In this document: positions 14,846 to 22,670 of the stretch, one piece after another
Layout: every line of letters starts with the position of its first letter
How positions within the stretch are numbered: position 1 is the first letter of the stretch
Assembly (NCBI GenBank): GCA_023267115.1
Contig: JAHFNV010000005.1
Coordinates: forward strand, 1 to 23,363
Origin: Candidatus Nomurabacteria bacterium
Lineage (GTDB): Bacteria > Patescibacteriota > Minisyncoccia > Phycocordibacterales > UBA9973
Reading direction: 5' to 3'
Length of the DNA stretch: 23,363 bases
Made by a program: the position numbers and the translations under genes
The notes under the pieces: generated by a model
Seen by the model: the letters and a program-made list of their open reading frames with translations, nothing else
What the model was told of the DNA's origin: nothing
Databases searched by the model: none

Positions 14846-15661
14846 ATGAAAAAGATTTTAATAATTGAAGATGACAAATTTTTGGGAGATGTGTTAAATC
14901 AAAAATTGACCAATGAAGGTTATCAAACTGTTATAGTCAGAGATGGCGCCTTAGGTTTAGAAAAAATCGAGTCTTTTGATCCGGATCTGGTTTTGCTTGA
15001 TATTATTTTGCCAAATATGAATGGCTATGAAATACTTGAAGCCAAAATTAAGAATCCTAAAATTTCCAAAATTCCAGTGATAATCATTTCAAATTCTGGA
15101 CAGCCTGTCGAAATAAGTCGCGCTCTTTCCTTAGGTGTCAAAGATTATCTAATTAAGGCGCAATTTGACCCGGATGAGGTTTTAGCCAAAGTACGAACTC
15201 AATTTCTAAAAGAAAAAAACGATCTTGAATCGGCGGCATTTTTAAGTGATGTGAAAAATAAAGAAAACACGTCCAATCTCGAAAGCAAAAAAGTGTTATG
15301 GGTGGAAGATGATCAATTTCTGAATGATATAATTGCCCGGAAGCTTTCTGCCACCAAATGCGTTTTCTTTCAGGCCAGTGAGGGTGAAGAAGCTCTGCGC
15401 ATGATAGTTAAAGAAATGCCCGACATTGTCATGCTTGATATTGTGCTCTCCGGCATGGATGGTTTTGAGATTTTACGACGAATAAAAACTGACCCAAAAA
15501 TCAAGCATATACCGGTTATTCTTCTTTCTAATCTCGGTCAACCGGCTGATATTGAAAAGGGTAAAAACCTTGGCGCCGCTCGCTTCTTGGTCAAAGCCAC
15601 TGTTACTCCCAGTGAAATCATCGATCAAATAAAAGAGGTAATTACTAAAAATCAAAAGTAG
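14846..15661 (+). CDS. Tandem-receiver response regulator (REC-REC)
   Basis: The 271-residue protein is two CheY-like receiver domains with no DNA-binding or enzymatic output. The first (1-120) has acidic pair EDD 8-10, phosphoacceptor Asp52 in LLDIILPNMNG, switch ISNSGQP and Lys104. The second (148-271) has EDD 154-156, Asp198 in MLDIVLSGMDG, LLSNLGQP and Lys250. All catalytic residues are present in both, so both may be phosphorylated. It follows the kinase by 26 nt. Without an output domain it must act through protein contact or as a phosphorelay node; the pilus genes and single receiver further on are possible partners, but that link is speculative. Confidence 0.93.
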   Translation: MKKILIIEDDKFLGDVLNQKLTNEGYQTVIVRDGALGLEKIESFDPDLVLLDIILPNMNGYEILEAKIKNPKISKIPVIIISNSGQPVEISRALSLGVKDYLIKAQFDPDEVLAKVRTQFLKEKNDLESAAFLSDVKNKENTSNLESKKVLWVEDDQFLNDIIARKLSATKCVFFQASEGEEALRMIVKEMPDIVMLDIVLSGMDGFEILRRIKTDPKIKHIPVILLSNLGQPADIEKGKNLGAARFLVKATVTPSEIIDQIKEVITKNQK

Positions 15662-15670
15662 TGCTATAAT
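15662..15670 (+). promoter_or_regulatory. Extended -10 promoter of ATP-grasp transcript
   Basis: TGCTATAAT is a perfect extended -10 starting immediately after the stop codon of the regulator. An ATG that opens a short ORF follows 4 nt later (15675). Confidence 0.6.
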
Positions 15671-15674
15671 ATTC

Positions 15675-15749
15675 ATGGTCGGATATTATCAGTTTTGTAA
15701 ATTCAATTCATTTTATGACACACGGAGGAACTCATTAAAAGGTGATTGA
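15675..15749 (+). CDS. Possible 24-codon leader ORF overlapping the ATP-grasp start
   Basis: From ATG 15675 a 24-residue frame (starting MVGYYQFCKF) runs to TGA 15747-15749, which overlaps the GTG start of the next gene (15742). The downstream gene is in the +1 frame, and a GGAGGA site at 15724-15729 lies inside the short ORF. Translation of the leader could deliver ribosomes to the weakly placed GTG. No similarity recognised; the ORF may be chance. Confidence 0.35.
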   Translation: MVGYYQFCKFNSFYDTRRNSLKGD

Positions 15750-16929
15750 ACCGCAACTAAAAAAAATCTCTTGTCCTTATTGCGGCGATGCTTCTATCAA
15801 CCACACACTTTCTTATTGGAAGGGTCTGGTTTCGATTCCCCTTGACAATTATACCCAAAGGATTATAAAACATGCCCCACGTTTTATAGAGGAACTGGCC
15901 GATTTCGTGCCAGTGTTTTTATTTAAAATACTCTTATTTTTTGGACTGGCCAGTCTTTCCGGAGATGTTGATAAAGCGAACAATTTTCGTTCCAGAATTA
16001 TCTGGGAAGAAGCCAAAAGAAGAGGCATCAAAATGGAACAGTTAATATTTTTTGGTAAGCCACTCGATTATTATCGGGCGCTACTAAATGGTCGGGTTGT
16101 TTACTTTGAGAGTATTCCCATACCATCTCCATTTTTGGGTATGAAAAAAAACTGGGATGATAAGGTTGCACTCAAACAAGAACTTAGGAAGAAAAATATC
16201 CCAGTCCCTTTTTATCTGCCACTACCTTTTTTTCATTTACCGAAAGTTGAAAATATATTTTCAAAGTTTACAAAACCCGTAATCATTAAACCAAGAATTG
16301 GATCACGTGGTAGACATACTCTTACTAATATTTGCACCCTATCGCATTTTATCACCGGTATTAATATCGCTAAACAAATATGTCCTTTCTTGGTTGTTGA
16401 AGAACATTTATGGGGCGATGTTTGTCGAGCAACTTTAGTTGGCGGACTACTGGCCGGCTTTCAGAAGGCCAGCGCTCCGTCTGTAGTAGGCGATGGTAGG
16501 AAAACTATCCGACAACTTATTTTAGAAAAAGACAACCAGCGTCCAGATCGCGTGGGGGTCGTGCACACTTCGGAAGAATTGCATAACTACCTTTCACGAT
16601 CAGGTTTTTCCATTGAGGATGTTTTGCCGAGCGGAGTTTTTTTGCCTCTTTCTCACCGGATGGGTCGGTTGTGGGGCGGAAAAACAAAAGAAATGATAGA
16701 TGACGGTTTGCATCCGAGTTTTATTCCGATTTTGGAAAAAGCGGCAAAAATAACCGGTTTGGTTGTCTTAGGTTTTGATTGCATTGTTCCTGACCCAACC
16801 AAAGACGCTAATTCGCAAAAATGGGGAATTATTGAATGCAATACCCTGCCTTTTATCGATTTGCACTATTATACTCTAGAAGGTAAACCGCGGAACATTG
16901 CCGGGATGATCTGGGATTTGTGGAAATGA
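15742..16929 (+). CDS. ATP-grasp ligase, cyanophycin-synthetase-like
   Basis: A 395-residue enzyme of the ATP-grasp superfamily, which forms acid-amine or acid-thiol bonds through an acylphosphate. Near the N-terminus is a CPYC pair. The ATP-grasp core runs from about 145 to 390: KKNWDDKVALKQELRKKNIPVP, the lysine strand KPVIIKPRIGSRGRHT, VVEEHLWGDVCRATLVGG, VGDGRKTIRQLI as in cyanophycin synthetases, and the metal-binding end VLGFDCIVPD with WGIIECNTLP. The substrate is not evident. GTG 15742 is the only early start, because TAA closes the frame upstream; GGAGGA is 12 nt away. The gene is convergent with comF. It could be a peptide or amino-acid ligase; more than the superfamily cannot be claimed. 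Confidence 0.8.
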   Translation: MIEPQLKKISCPYCGDASINHTLSYWKGLVSIPLDNYTQRIIKHAPRFIEELADFVPVFLFKILLFFGLASLSGDVDKANNFRSRIIWEEAKRRGIKMEQLIFFGKPLDYYRALLNGRVVYFESIPIPSPFLGMKKNWDDKVALKQELRKKNIPVPFYLPLPFFHLPKVENIFSKFTKPVIIKPRIGSRGRHTLTNICTLSHFITGINIAKQICPFLVVEEHLWGDVCRATLVGGLLAGFQKASAPSVVGDGRKTIRQLILEKDNQRPDRVGVVHTSEELHNYLSRSGFSIEDVLPSGVFLPLSHRMGRLWGGKTKEMIDDGLHPSFIPILEKAAKITGLVVLGFDCIVPDPTKDANSQKWGIIECNTLPFIDLHYYTLEGKPRNIAGMIWDLWK

Positions 16930-16963
16930 GAAAATAATGTTCAACACATAAGTGTTTAATCTT

Positions 16964-17623
16964 TTAATGAGCGATAGTGAAAGCGATAACTTTTCTGGCA
17001 CCGGATTGTTTCAAAATTTTTTTGGCTTCGTTTAGAGTGGCGCCGGTGGTGGTGACATCGTCTATTAAAATTATGTTTCTGCCTTTGATCAATTGAGCAT
17101 TTTTTATGGCCAAAGACCCGGTTAAATTTTTTAATCTTTCCCGGCGGTCTTTTATTTGGGCTTGATGTTTAGTTTCTTTTATTTTCATTAAAATGTTTTT
17201 CTCTAATACAAAACTCTTTCTTGGCGATGAATTTTGCAGTTCAATTAATTTTTTGCCAATCAGTTCCGCCTGATTGAATCCTCTCTCTCTGTATCTTTTT
17301 GGAGAAAGGGGAATCGGAATTAAAATTGGGTCACGAAAATTTTCCATTATGCTTAATTCTGCCAGTTCTTCTAAAATTCTGCCATACATTGCCTCTGCCA
17401 AAATGCCTGCTAACTTTTTCTTCCCCCTGTATTTCAAAAGCCACACCGCTTTTTTAATCGGCGGATGACGGTAGTCATACAAAGGGAAAACCCACTCGGC
17501 GGTTTCACGCTCAGCCGGTTTGGACTCCGTCAAGCATTTTAGGCATAAATCCGCTCCAATCGTTTCGCAGGAAATGCATCTAATTGGAAAAACTATATCT
17601 AAGATGGTGTTTAGAAAGCGCAT
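16964..17623 (-). CDS. comF: ComF-family phosphoribosyltransferase-like protein
   Basis: A 219-residue ComF family protein. The N-terminus has a zinc-ribbon-like pair of cysteine motifs (CISC at 16-19 and CLKC), followed by a phosphoribosyltransferase fold. Signatures are the family motif IPIPLSPKRYRERGFNQAELI and the PRPP-binding loop IILIDDVTTTGAT. ComF proteins are associated with DNA uptake during competence. Here the gene is divergent from, and shares an overlapping promoter with, the pilus operon starting at pilM, which fits a role with type IV pili in DNA uptake. No key residue appears to be missing. Confidence 0.9.
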   Translation of the reverse strand: MRFLNTILDIVFPIRCISCETIGADLCLKCLTESKPAERETAEWVFPLYDYRHPPIKKAVWLLKYRGKKKLAGILAEAMYGRILEELAELSIMENFRDPILIPIPLSPKRYRERGFNQAELIGKKLIELQNSSPRKSFVLEKNILMKIKETKHQAQIKDRRERLKNLTGSLAIKNAQLIKGRNIILIDDVTTTGATLNEAKKILKQSGARKVIAFTIAH

Positions 17624-17626
17624 TTA

Positions 17627-17642
17627 TGTTATAATATTAGCA
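17627..17642. promoter_or_regulatory. Overlapping divergent extended -10 promoters, pilM and comF
   Basis: Plus strand: TGTTATAAT (17627-17635), 10 nt before the pilM ATG at 17646. Minus strand: TGCTAATAT (17634-17642), 10 nt before the comF ATG (17621-17623). The -10 hexamers themselves overlap (17630-17635 and 17634-17639), so polymerase can serve only one gene at a time. The starts are only 22 nt apart, leaving no room for leaders. Confidence 0.6.
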
Positions 17643-17645
17643 CAA

Positions 17646-18767
17646 ATGGATAATCCGATTAGGAGATTTTTTGCCAATACAGGTTTATTTGGAGCCTCTG
17701 GTGACAGTGCCTTGGGTATTGATATTGGTTCTTCGTCGATTAAGGTAGTCGAAATCAAAAGAAAAAAAGGCAAAGCAGTGCTTGAAACTTATGGAGCCAT
17801 CGCTCTCGGTCCTTATGCTGATCTCGATGCCGGACGCGCCACCAATCTGTCAACTGAAAAAATAGCGCAAGCTTTGAGTGAAGTTTTAAAACAATCTGGG
17901 GTGACAACCACTTCCGCCGCCCTTTCCATTCCAGTGCAATCGAGTTTAATTTTTACCGTTGAACTGCCATTCGCGGTTAAGGAGAGTGATATGCCATCGG
18001 TTATTCCAACTGAAGCTCGCAAGTATATTCCGGTGCCGATTACGGAAGTTTCTCTTGATTATTTTGTTTTACCTCAAAAAGAACCATCTTTTGAAGAACT
18101 TAATAATCCTGATCTTTCCACTAAGCAGCCGGTAAAAACGAGAGTATTAGTGGTGGCTACCCAAAATGCGGCGGTTTCTAAGTATCGTTCAATTGTTTCG
18201 CAGTGCGCTCTTTCCGCTTCTTTTTTTGAAATCGAAATATTTTCTTCCATCAGAGCCAATTTTGAACACGAACTTTCTCTGGTCCTTTTGATGGATTTTG
18301 GCGCATTGCGCACCAAACTTTCTTTGGTTGAGTTTGGTATGGTAAAAAGTTACCATACTGTTGATCGAGGCGGAGCGGATATTACAGATTCCATCGCCAA
18401 GTCTTTGACTATCCCTTTCTCTAAGGCGGAAAAAATGAAAAAAGAATTTGGTCTCTTTGAAAATATGGCGGAAAAAACGCTGGCGGACATCATTAAAACT
18501 CATTTAGATTATATCTTTGCAGAAACAAATAATGTATTATTAGAACATGAAAGGAGGTATAATCAGACTATTAGCAAGGTAATACTGTCGGGGGGCGGGT
18601 CTCTTTTGAAAGGGTTGAAGGAGGTAGCGGTTAGCAATTTTCAAGTGGAAGTGGAGGTCGGGCGACCTTTTTCTAAAGTTGGCGCTCCGGCGTTTTTGGA
18701 AAGAGTGCTCGAGAGCATGGGTCCGGAGTTTGCCGTTGCCGTTGGTTTGGCTTTACGAAAATTATAA
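17646..18767 (+). CDS. pilM: Type IV pilus assembly protein PilM
   Basis: PilM is an actin-like ATPase on the inner face of the membrane that links the pilus motor to PilN and PilO. The 373-residue product has the actin-like phosphate loops, LGIDIGSSSIKVVEI near the N-terminus and LLMDFGALRTKLSLV in the second half, the PilM pattern IPTEARKYIPVPITEVSLDY, and SKVILSGGGSLLKGL near the C-terminus. ATG 17646 is chosen because it starts the homologous part and follows an extended -10; a longer frame from 17520 would overlap comF. It is the first gene of a pilM-pilN-pilO-pilP-like-pilB series. Confidence 0.92.
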   Translation: MDNPIRRFFANTGLFGASGDSALGIDIGSSSIKVVEIKRKKGKAVLETYGAIALGPYADLDAGRATNLSTEKIAQALSEVLKQSGVTTTSAALSIPVQSSLIFTVELPFAVKESDMPSVIPTEARKYIPVPITEVSLDYFVLPQKEPSFEELNNPDLSTKQPVKTRVLVVATQNAAVSKYRSIVSQCALSASFFEIEIFSSIRANFEHELSLVLLMDFGALRTKLSLVEFGMVKSYHTVDRGGADITDSIAKSLTIPFSKAEKMKKEFGLFENMAEKTLADIIKTHLDYIFAETNNVLLEHERRYNQTISKVILSGGGSLLKGLKEVAVSNFQVEVEVGRPFSKVGAPAFLERVLESMGPEFAVAVGLALRKL

Positions 18768-18791
18768 TAAGTGAGATAATAAATAAGAAGG

Positions 18792-19388
18792 ATGGAACAA
18801 AATTTCCAAACATCATTTATACCTCAAAAACCGATAATCAAAGAGCGGGCGATAGCGGCGCGTCCCGTCAGTTTTTTGATTATTATTTCTATCTTCTTTT
18901 TTTTCACCATCCTTTTGGCTTCCGCCGGTCTTTATTTTTATAAAGGTATTCTGGCCAAAAATATTACCAGCAAGGAGAATGAATTAAACCTGGCTAAAAA
19001 CCGTTTTGAACCGAATAAAATAACTCAGCTCCAAATTTTAGATAAACGTTTACGCGCTGGGAGTGAAATTCTTGGCAAGCACATAGCTGTTTCTCCCATA
19101 TTTACCGCTCTTCAGTTAATAACTATGAAGACCGTTCAGTATACGAGATTCGGTTACGAATTTGATGGCGCTCCGGGTGGAAAAATACTGGTTAAAATGA
19201 GCGGCCTGGCCATAGGTTATCGTTCTGTTGCCCTACAATCCGATCTTTTGGCTAAAAACAAGAATTTCATTGATCCGGTTTTTTCCAATCTTTCATTGGA
19301 TGCCAAAGGCAACGTCCTTTTCGATTTGCAGTTTTCTGTTGATCCCCGTTTTGTTGATTATAAGCAAATGCTTTTAACGCAAAATTAG
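18792..19388 (+). CDS. pilN: PilN-like type IV pilus assembly protein
   Basis: A bitopic membrane protein of 198 residues: a cytoplasmic N-terminus of about 27 residues (in PilN this binds PilM), one helix about 28-50 (SFLIIISIFFFFTILLASAG), a short coiled coil and a periplasmic-type alpha/beta domain. Sequence identity with classical PilN is weak, as usual; the call rests on topology and position directly after pilM and before pilO. A purine-rich AAGAAGG touches the start codon at 18792, an unusually short Shine-Dalgarno spacing. Confidence 0.75.
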   Translation: MEQNFQTSFIPQKPIIKERAIAARPVSFLIIISIFFFFTILLASAGLYFYKGILAKNITSKENELNLAKNRFEPNKITQLQILDKRLRAGSEILGKHIAVSPIFTALQLITMKTVQYTRFGYEFDGAPGGKILVKMSGLAIGYRSVALQSDLLAKNKNFIDPVFSNLSLDAKGNVLFDLQFSVDPRFVDYKQMLLTQN

Positions 19389-19389
19389 C

Positions 19390-19977
19390 ATGATTAGATT
19401 CATTGGGCCGTTCATTTTAATAGGCATCGCCGTAACTGGGTTTTTTATGATTACCAATCCGCTTTATAAAGATGTATTGCAACTGCGGGAACAAATGGCG
19501 TCCTACAATGAGGCGTTGGATAATTCCAAAGTACTTGAAAACGAACGGGACAAACTGACTAAAAAATATAACGCCATCGATCCGGGGGATTTGGTCAAAC
19601 TCCAAAAGCTTTTGCCGGACAATGTTGATAATATTCGTCTCATTCTTGAAATAGAAAAAATAGCTTCGCCTTACGGCATGATCTTAAAAGATGTTAAATA
19701 TGATATAATCAGCAAAAGTGAGGCGAAAAATGCAGGAGTAATCCAGCCGTCCGAAGCGCAATCTCAAACCAAAGACTATGGTACTTGGAGCTTGGAATTT
19801 TCCATTCAAGGGTCCTATAACAGTTTTCTCAATTTTCTAAAAGACCTGGAAAATAATCTCAGAATTGTTGATGTCTCCTCAATTGCGTTTTCGTCTGTTT
19901 CAACAGGAGCAAATCTACCCCTTTCAGATTCCTATAATTACGCGTTTAAAATTAAAACTTATTGGCTTCGAAATTGA
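19390..19977 (+). CDS. pilO: PilO-like type IV pilus assembly protein
   Basis: A 195-residue protein with one N-terminal helix (about 4-22), a coiled coil (about 28-65) and a ferredoxin-like domain with the typical PilO run DNVDNIRLILEIEKIASPYGM and YNSFLNFLKDLENNLRIVDV. PilO pairs with PilN to form the alignment subcomplex of the pilus machine. It starts 1 nt after the pilN stop, so translation is coupled. Nothing unusual is seen. Confidence 0.82.
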   Translation: MIRFIGPFILIGIAVTGFFMITNPLYKDVLQLREQMASYNEALDNSKVLENERDKLTKKYNAIDPGDLVKLQKLLPDNVDNIRLILEIEKIASPYGMILKDVKYDIISKSEAKNAGVIQPSEAQSQTKDYGTWSLEFSIQGSYNSFLNFLKDLENNLRIVDVSSIAFSSVSTGANLPLSDSYNYAFKIKTYWLRN

Positions 19978-19989
19978 TTTTAAATTAAA

Positions 19990-20373
19990 ATGACTTCAAT
20001 AATAAAAAATATCATAATTTTGGCAGGAGTGGCGGCGGCCCTCGTCCTTGTTTATGTTTTTTTTATTAGCAAGGATAAAACTGAAACAGCTCTTATTTCT
20101 CCCGCTCCGATCCCAGTCTCGACTCAAATCGGAGTTTCAGCCGGAACTGGTAATCAAAATCCTAAACTTTCCCAGGATTTTCTTTCACTGCTTTTAAATG
20201 TTAAAGGCATTAAATTAAACGATTCTATTTTAACTGATTCGGCTTTTGGCGCTTTACACGACTCCAGTATTTTACTTACGCCTGACGGTACGGAAGGCAG
20301 GCCGAATCCTTTTGCTCCCGTTGGCTCTGATATTATAATTATACCGACCATAAAACTGCCGGCCGAGAATTAA
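19990..20373 (+). CDS. Small PilP-position pilus protein
   Basis: A 127-residue protein with an N-terminal helix (about 5-26), a proline/serine-rich linker, and a short C-terminal domain ending in GRPNPFAPVGSD. The (R)NPFAP motif is common in small pilus-associated proteins of this kind, and in PilP a comparable R-x-PF region precedes the beta domain. Position between pilO and pilB supports a pilus role. It is shorter than PilP and lacks its beta-rich C-terminal half, which would be expected where there is no outer-membrane secretin to contact. Confidence 0.6.
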   Translation: MTSIIKNIIILAGVAAALVLVYVFFISKDKTETALISPAPIPVSTQIGVSAGTGNQNPKLSQDFLSLLLNVKGIKLNDSILTDSAFGALHDSSILLTPDGTEGRPNPFAPVGSDIIIIPTIKLPAEN

Positions 20374-20379
20374 TTAGTT

Positions 20380-22125
20380 ATGAGTTTTCTGGAAGAATTA
20401 GCTAAAAAGGGTCTGATAAAAGATAGCCAGATAGGTGAAATTAAAAATCGCGCCAGAGATAAACATGGGGGCGATATTGACGCGGCCCTGGTTGAATCCG
20501 GCGTGGCTGAAGATAAAATACTGGTTACCAAGGGAGAATATTTCCAAATGCCGATTAAAGAAGTGAATATGGAAGAGCTGTCTTTTGACGCTCTCAGATA
20601 TATTTCAGAGGATTCGGCCATACACTATCATTTTGCTCCTTTTGGATTCGTCGATGGAGTGTTGGAGGTGGGTGTGACGGATCCGGAAAATATTCAAGCC
20701 ATGGATGCGCTCCAATTTATCTCCGCCAAAATCGGCATCCCTTTTAAAATTTTCCTTATTTCCCAGAGAGATTATCAAAGGATTTTGGAGAGTTATAAAG
20801 GTATTGGTGGCCAAGTGGAGCAGGCCTTGAACGAATACAATCAAGAAAAGACAGCAGACGAAAAAAGCTTGAGTGAAGCGACCAATTTAAGCAAAGAAAT
20901 CAAAAACGTAAAATCTGAAGCGAAAATCGTGGAAGACGCGCCAGTTATCAAAATTGTGGCTGTTATTCTTCGCAATGCTATCGAAGGCGATGCTTCAGAC
21001 ATCCATATAGAGTATACCGGAGAAAAAGTGAAAGTGCGCTATCGGGTTGATGGAGTGCTTCACACCACCATTATTCTTCCGCCTAATGTCTATAATGGCA
21101 TAGTGGCGCGGGTAAAAATTCTTGCCAAATTACGCTTGGATGAAAAAAGAAAACCGCAAGACGGGTCTTTTAGCGCCATTATTGATGATCGCAAGATTGA
21201 TTTTCGTGTTTCTGTTATGCCGGCGTATTACGGTGAAAAAGTGGTGATGCGCATATTGGATTCCGAAAAGGGAATTAAGCCGATTAATCAATTGGGGCTT
21301 TCAAAAATAAATTTGGAAATGATCAGAGAAGCGATTACTAAACCCTACGGACTTATTTTAATTACCGGCCCGACCGGATCAGGTAAAACTACCACTTTAT
21401 ATTCAATAATGAATGAGCTTGATAAAGAGAAAAGCAACATTATATCTTTAGAAGATCCGGTGGAGTACAACATGCCCGGCATCAATCAATCTCAAATGAT
21501 GCCTGAAATCGGTTATACTTTTGCTTCAGGATTACGTTCAATTTTTCGTCAAGATCCGGATATAATAATGGTTGGAGAAATTCGTGATAAAGAAACTGCT
21601 CAACTGGCTGTGCAAGCGGCTTTGACTGGACATCTAGTTCTTTCGACCCTTCATACTAATGATGCCATCGGCGCTATCCCTCGCCTCGTTGATATGGGTG
21701 TTGATCCATATTTAGTAGCGCCGACCTTGATTTTATCGGTGGCGCAACGTTTAGCCAGAATGACTTGTCCGACATCCAGAAAACTTGTGCCAATGGACCC
21801 GAGCATTAAACTGCAAATTAAAGAACAAATGAAAGATTTACCTGTTGAATATCAGCAGGAAATCGGAATCAATAATGAAATGTATGATACTGTTCCTTCA
21901 CCCGAGTGTCCTTCCGGCACTCGCGGTCGCATTGCCGTTTTTGAAATGTTTAAAGTAGACAGAGAGATGCAAAATATCATATTGAAAAATCCAATTGGTT
22001 CCGAGATTTATAAAATAGCCCGGAAGAAAGGCATGCTCACCATGCGCGAAGATGCCATAATAAAAGCGGTCAACGGGGTCATCCCTTTTAGCGATGTGTA
22101 TAATTTTGGTAATGACAACGAATAA
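20380..22125 (+). CDS. pilB: Type IV pilus extension ATPase PilB (GspE family)
   Basis: PilB is the cytoplasmic hexameric ATPase that drives pilus polymerisation. The 581 residues comprise an N-terminal GspE/MshEN-type domain (about 1-145), a linker, the N2 domain with ASDIHIEYTGEKVKVRYRVDGVLH, and the ATPase with Walker A GPTGSGKT, Asp box IISLEDPVEY, Walker B DPDIIMVGEIRD and His box LSTLHTNDA. The zinc-binding tetracysteine of classical PilB is degenerate: only CPTS and ECPSG remain, two cysteines instead of four, so zinc binding is probably lost. It starts 6 nt after the previous stop. PilT, PilC and pilins are not in the window. Confidence 0.95.
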   Translation: MSFLEELAKKGLIKDSQIGEIKNRARDKHGGDIDAALVESGVAEDKILVTKGEYFQMPIKEVNMEELSFDALRYISEDSAIHYHFAPFGFVDGVLEVGVTDPENIQAMDALQFISAKIGIPFKIFLISQRDYQRILESYKGIGGQVEQALNEYNQEKTADEKSLSEATNLSKEIKNVKSEAKIVEDAPVIKIVAVILRNAIEGDASDIHIEYTGEKVKVRYRVDGVLHTTIILPPNVYNGIVARVKILAKLRLDEKRKPQDGSFSAIIDDRKIDFRVSVMPAYYGEKVVMRILDSEKGIKPINQLGLSKINLEMIREAITKPYGLILITGPTGSGKTTTLYSIMNELDKEKSNIISLEDPVEYNMPGINQSQMMPEIGYTFASGLRSIFRQDPDIIMVGEIRDKETAQLAVQAALTGHLVLSTLHTNDAIGAIPRLVDMGVDPYLVAPTLILSVAQRLARMTCPTSRKLVPMDPSIKLQIKEQMKDLPVEYQQEIGINNEMYDTVPSPECPSGTRGRIAVFEMFKVDREMQNIILKNPIGSEIYKIARKKGMLTMREDAIIKAVNGVIPFSDVYNFGNDNE

Positions 22126-22167
22126 TGTTTATCTATAAAAGAGCCTAGTTATGCACAGCCGGTCCTA

Positions 22168-22194
22168 TTGTCAAGGTTCGTTGTGTGGTATAAT
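22168..22194 (+). promoter_or_regulatory. Promoter of the single-receiver gene
   Basis: TTGTCA (22168-22173) and an extended -10 TGGTATAAT (22186-22194), with a short 15-nt spacer. The -10 ends 7 nt before the ATG at 22202, predicting a leaderless mRNA and fixing the start codon in preference to an upstream ATG at 22151. Confidence 0.65.
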
Positions 22195-22201
22195 CAAGCC
22201 C

Positions 22202-22603
22202 ATGCAAGCAGTAAAGAAGAAAATTTTTATAGTGGATGATGACAGTTTCCTTCTGGATATGTATGCTTTCAAGTTCAGCCAAAATAATTTTGAGGTTTTC
22301 ACGGCCTCCAATGGAGCGGAAGTTATAGAAAAGCTTAAATCTGGACTACAGCCCGATATTATTTTGATGGATATTATCATGCCCGAGATGGATGGTTTTG
22401 AAATGCTGGAAAAAATAAATAATGGGAAACTATCAGAGCATTCCGTTAAAATAGTTTTATCTAACAAAAATCAGGAGTCTGATATTAGTCGGGGTAATAG
22501 CTTGGGAGTGGCTGGATATATTGTGAAATCAAACTCTACACCCACGGAAGTTATCGACCAAGTCACAAATATTTTAACCAAAAACGCTCCGGTTGAAAAC
22601 TAA
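22202..22603 (+). CDS. Single-domain response regulator (CheY-like)
   Basis: A 133-residue stand-alone receiver domain with all switch residues: acidic cluster DDD 12-14, phosphoacceptor Asp57 in LMDIIMPEMDG, Ser87 in IVLSNKNQ and Lys109 in YIVKSN. It closely resembles the second receiver of the double-REC protein upstream in motif wording and in the C-terminal TPTEVIDQV helix (TPSEIIDQI there), so the two are probably duplicates. Position after pilB suggests control of pilus activity; phosphate may come from the upstream histidine kinase. It has no output domain. Confidence 0.93.
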   Translation: MQAVKKKIFIVDDDSFLLDMYAFKFSQNNFEVFTASNGAEVIEKLKSGLQPDIILMDIIMPEMDGFEMLEKINNGKLSEHSVKIVLSNKNQESDISRGNSLGVAGYIVKSNSTPTEVIDQVTNILTKNAPVEN

Positions 22604-22629
22604 AAACCTATTAATTCGGGAACGTGCTA

Positions 22630-22658
22630 TTGACATAAGCTCAAAAATATGTTATATA
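22630..22658 (+). promoter_or_regulatory. Strong vegetative promoter of the hairpin-rich gene
   Basis: TTGACA (22630-22635), a 17-nt spacer, and TATATA (22653-22658). This is the best two-box promoter in the window and unlike the extended -10 promoters of the neighbours. The start would be near 22665, just before the first hairpin. Confidence 0.75.
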
Positions 22659-22670
22659 GCGTGCAGATTA

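Noticed and set aside
9435..22125. Recoded UGA (glycine code of SR1 and Gracilibacteria)
   Set aside because: UGA acts as the normal stop of several genes, such as those ending at 4086 and 9437, and no in-frame UGA is needed in conserved proteins.
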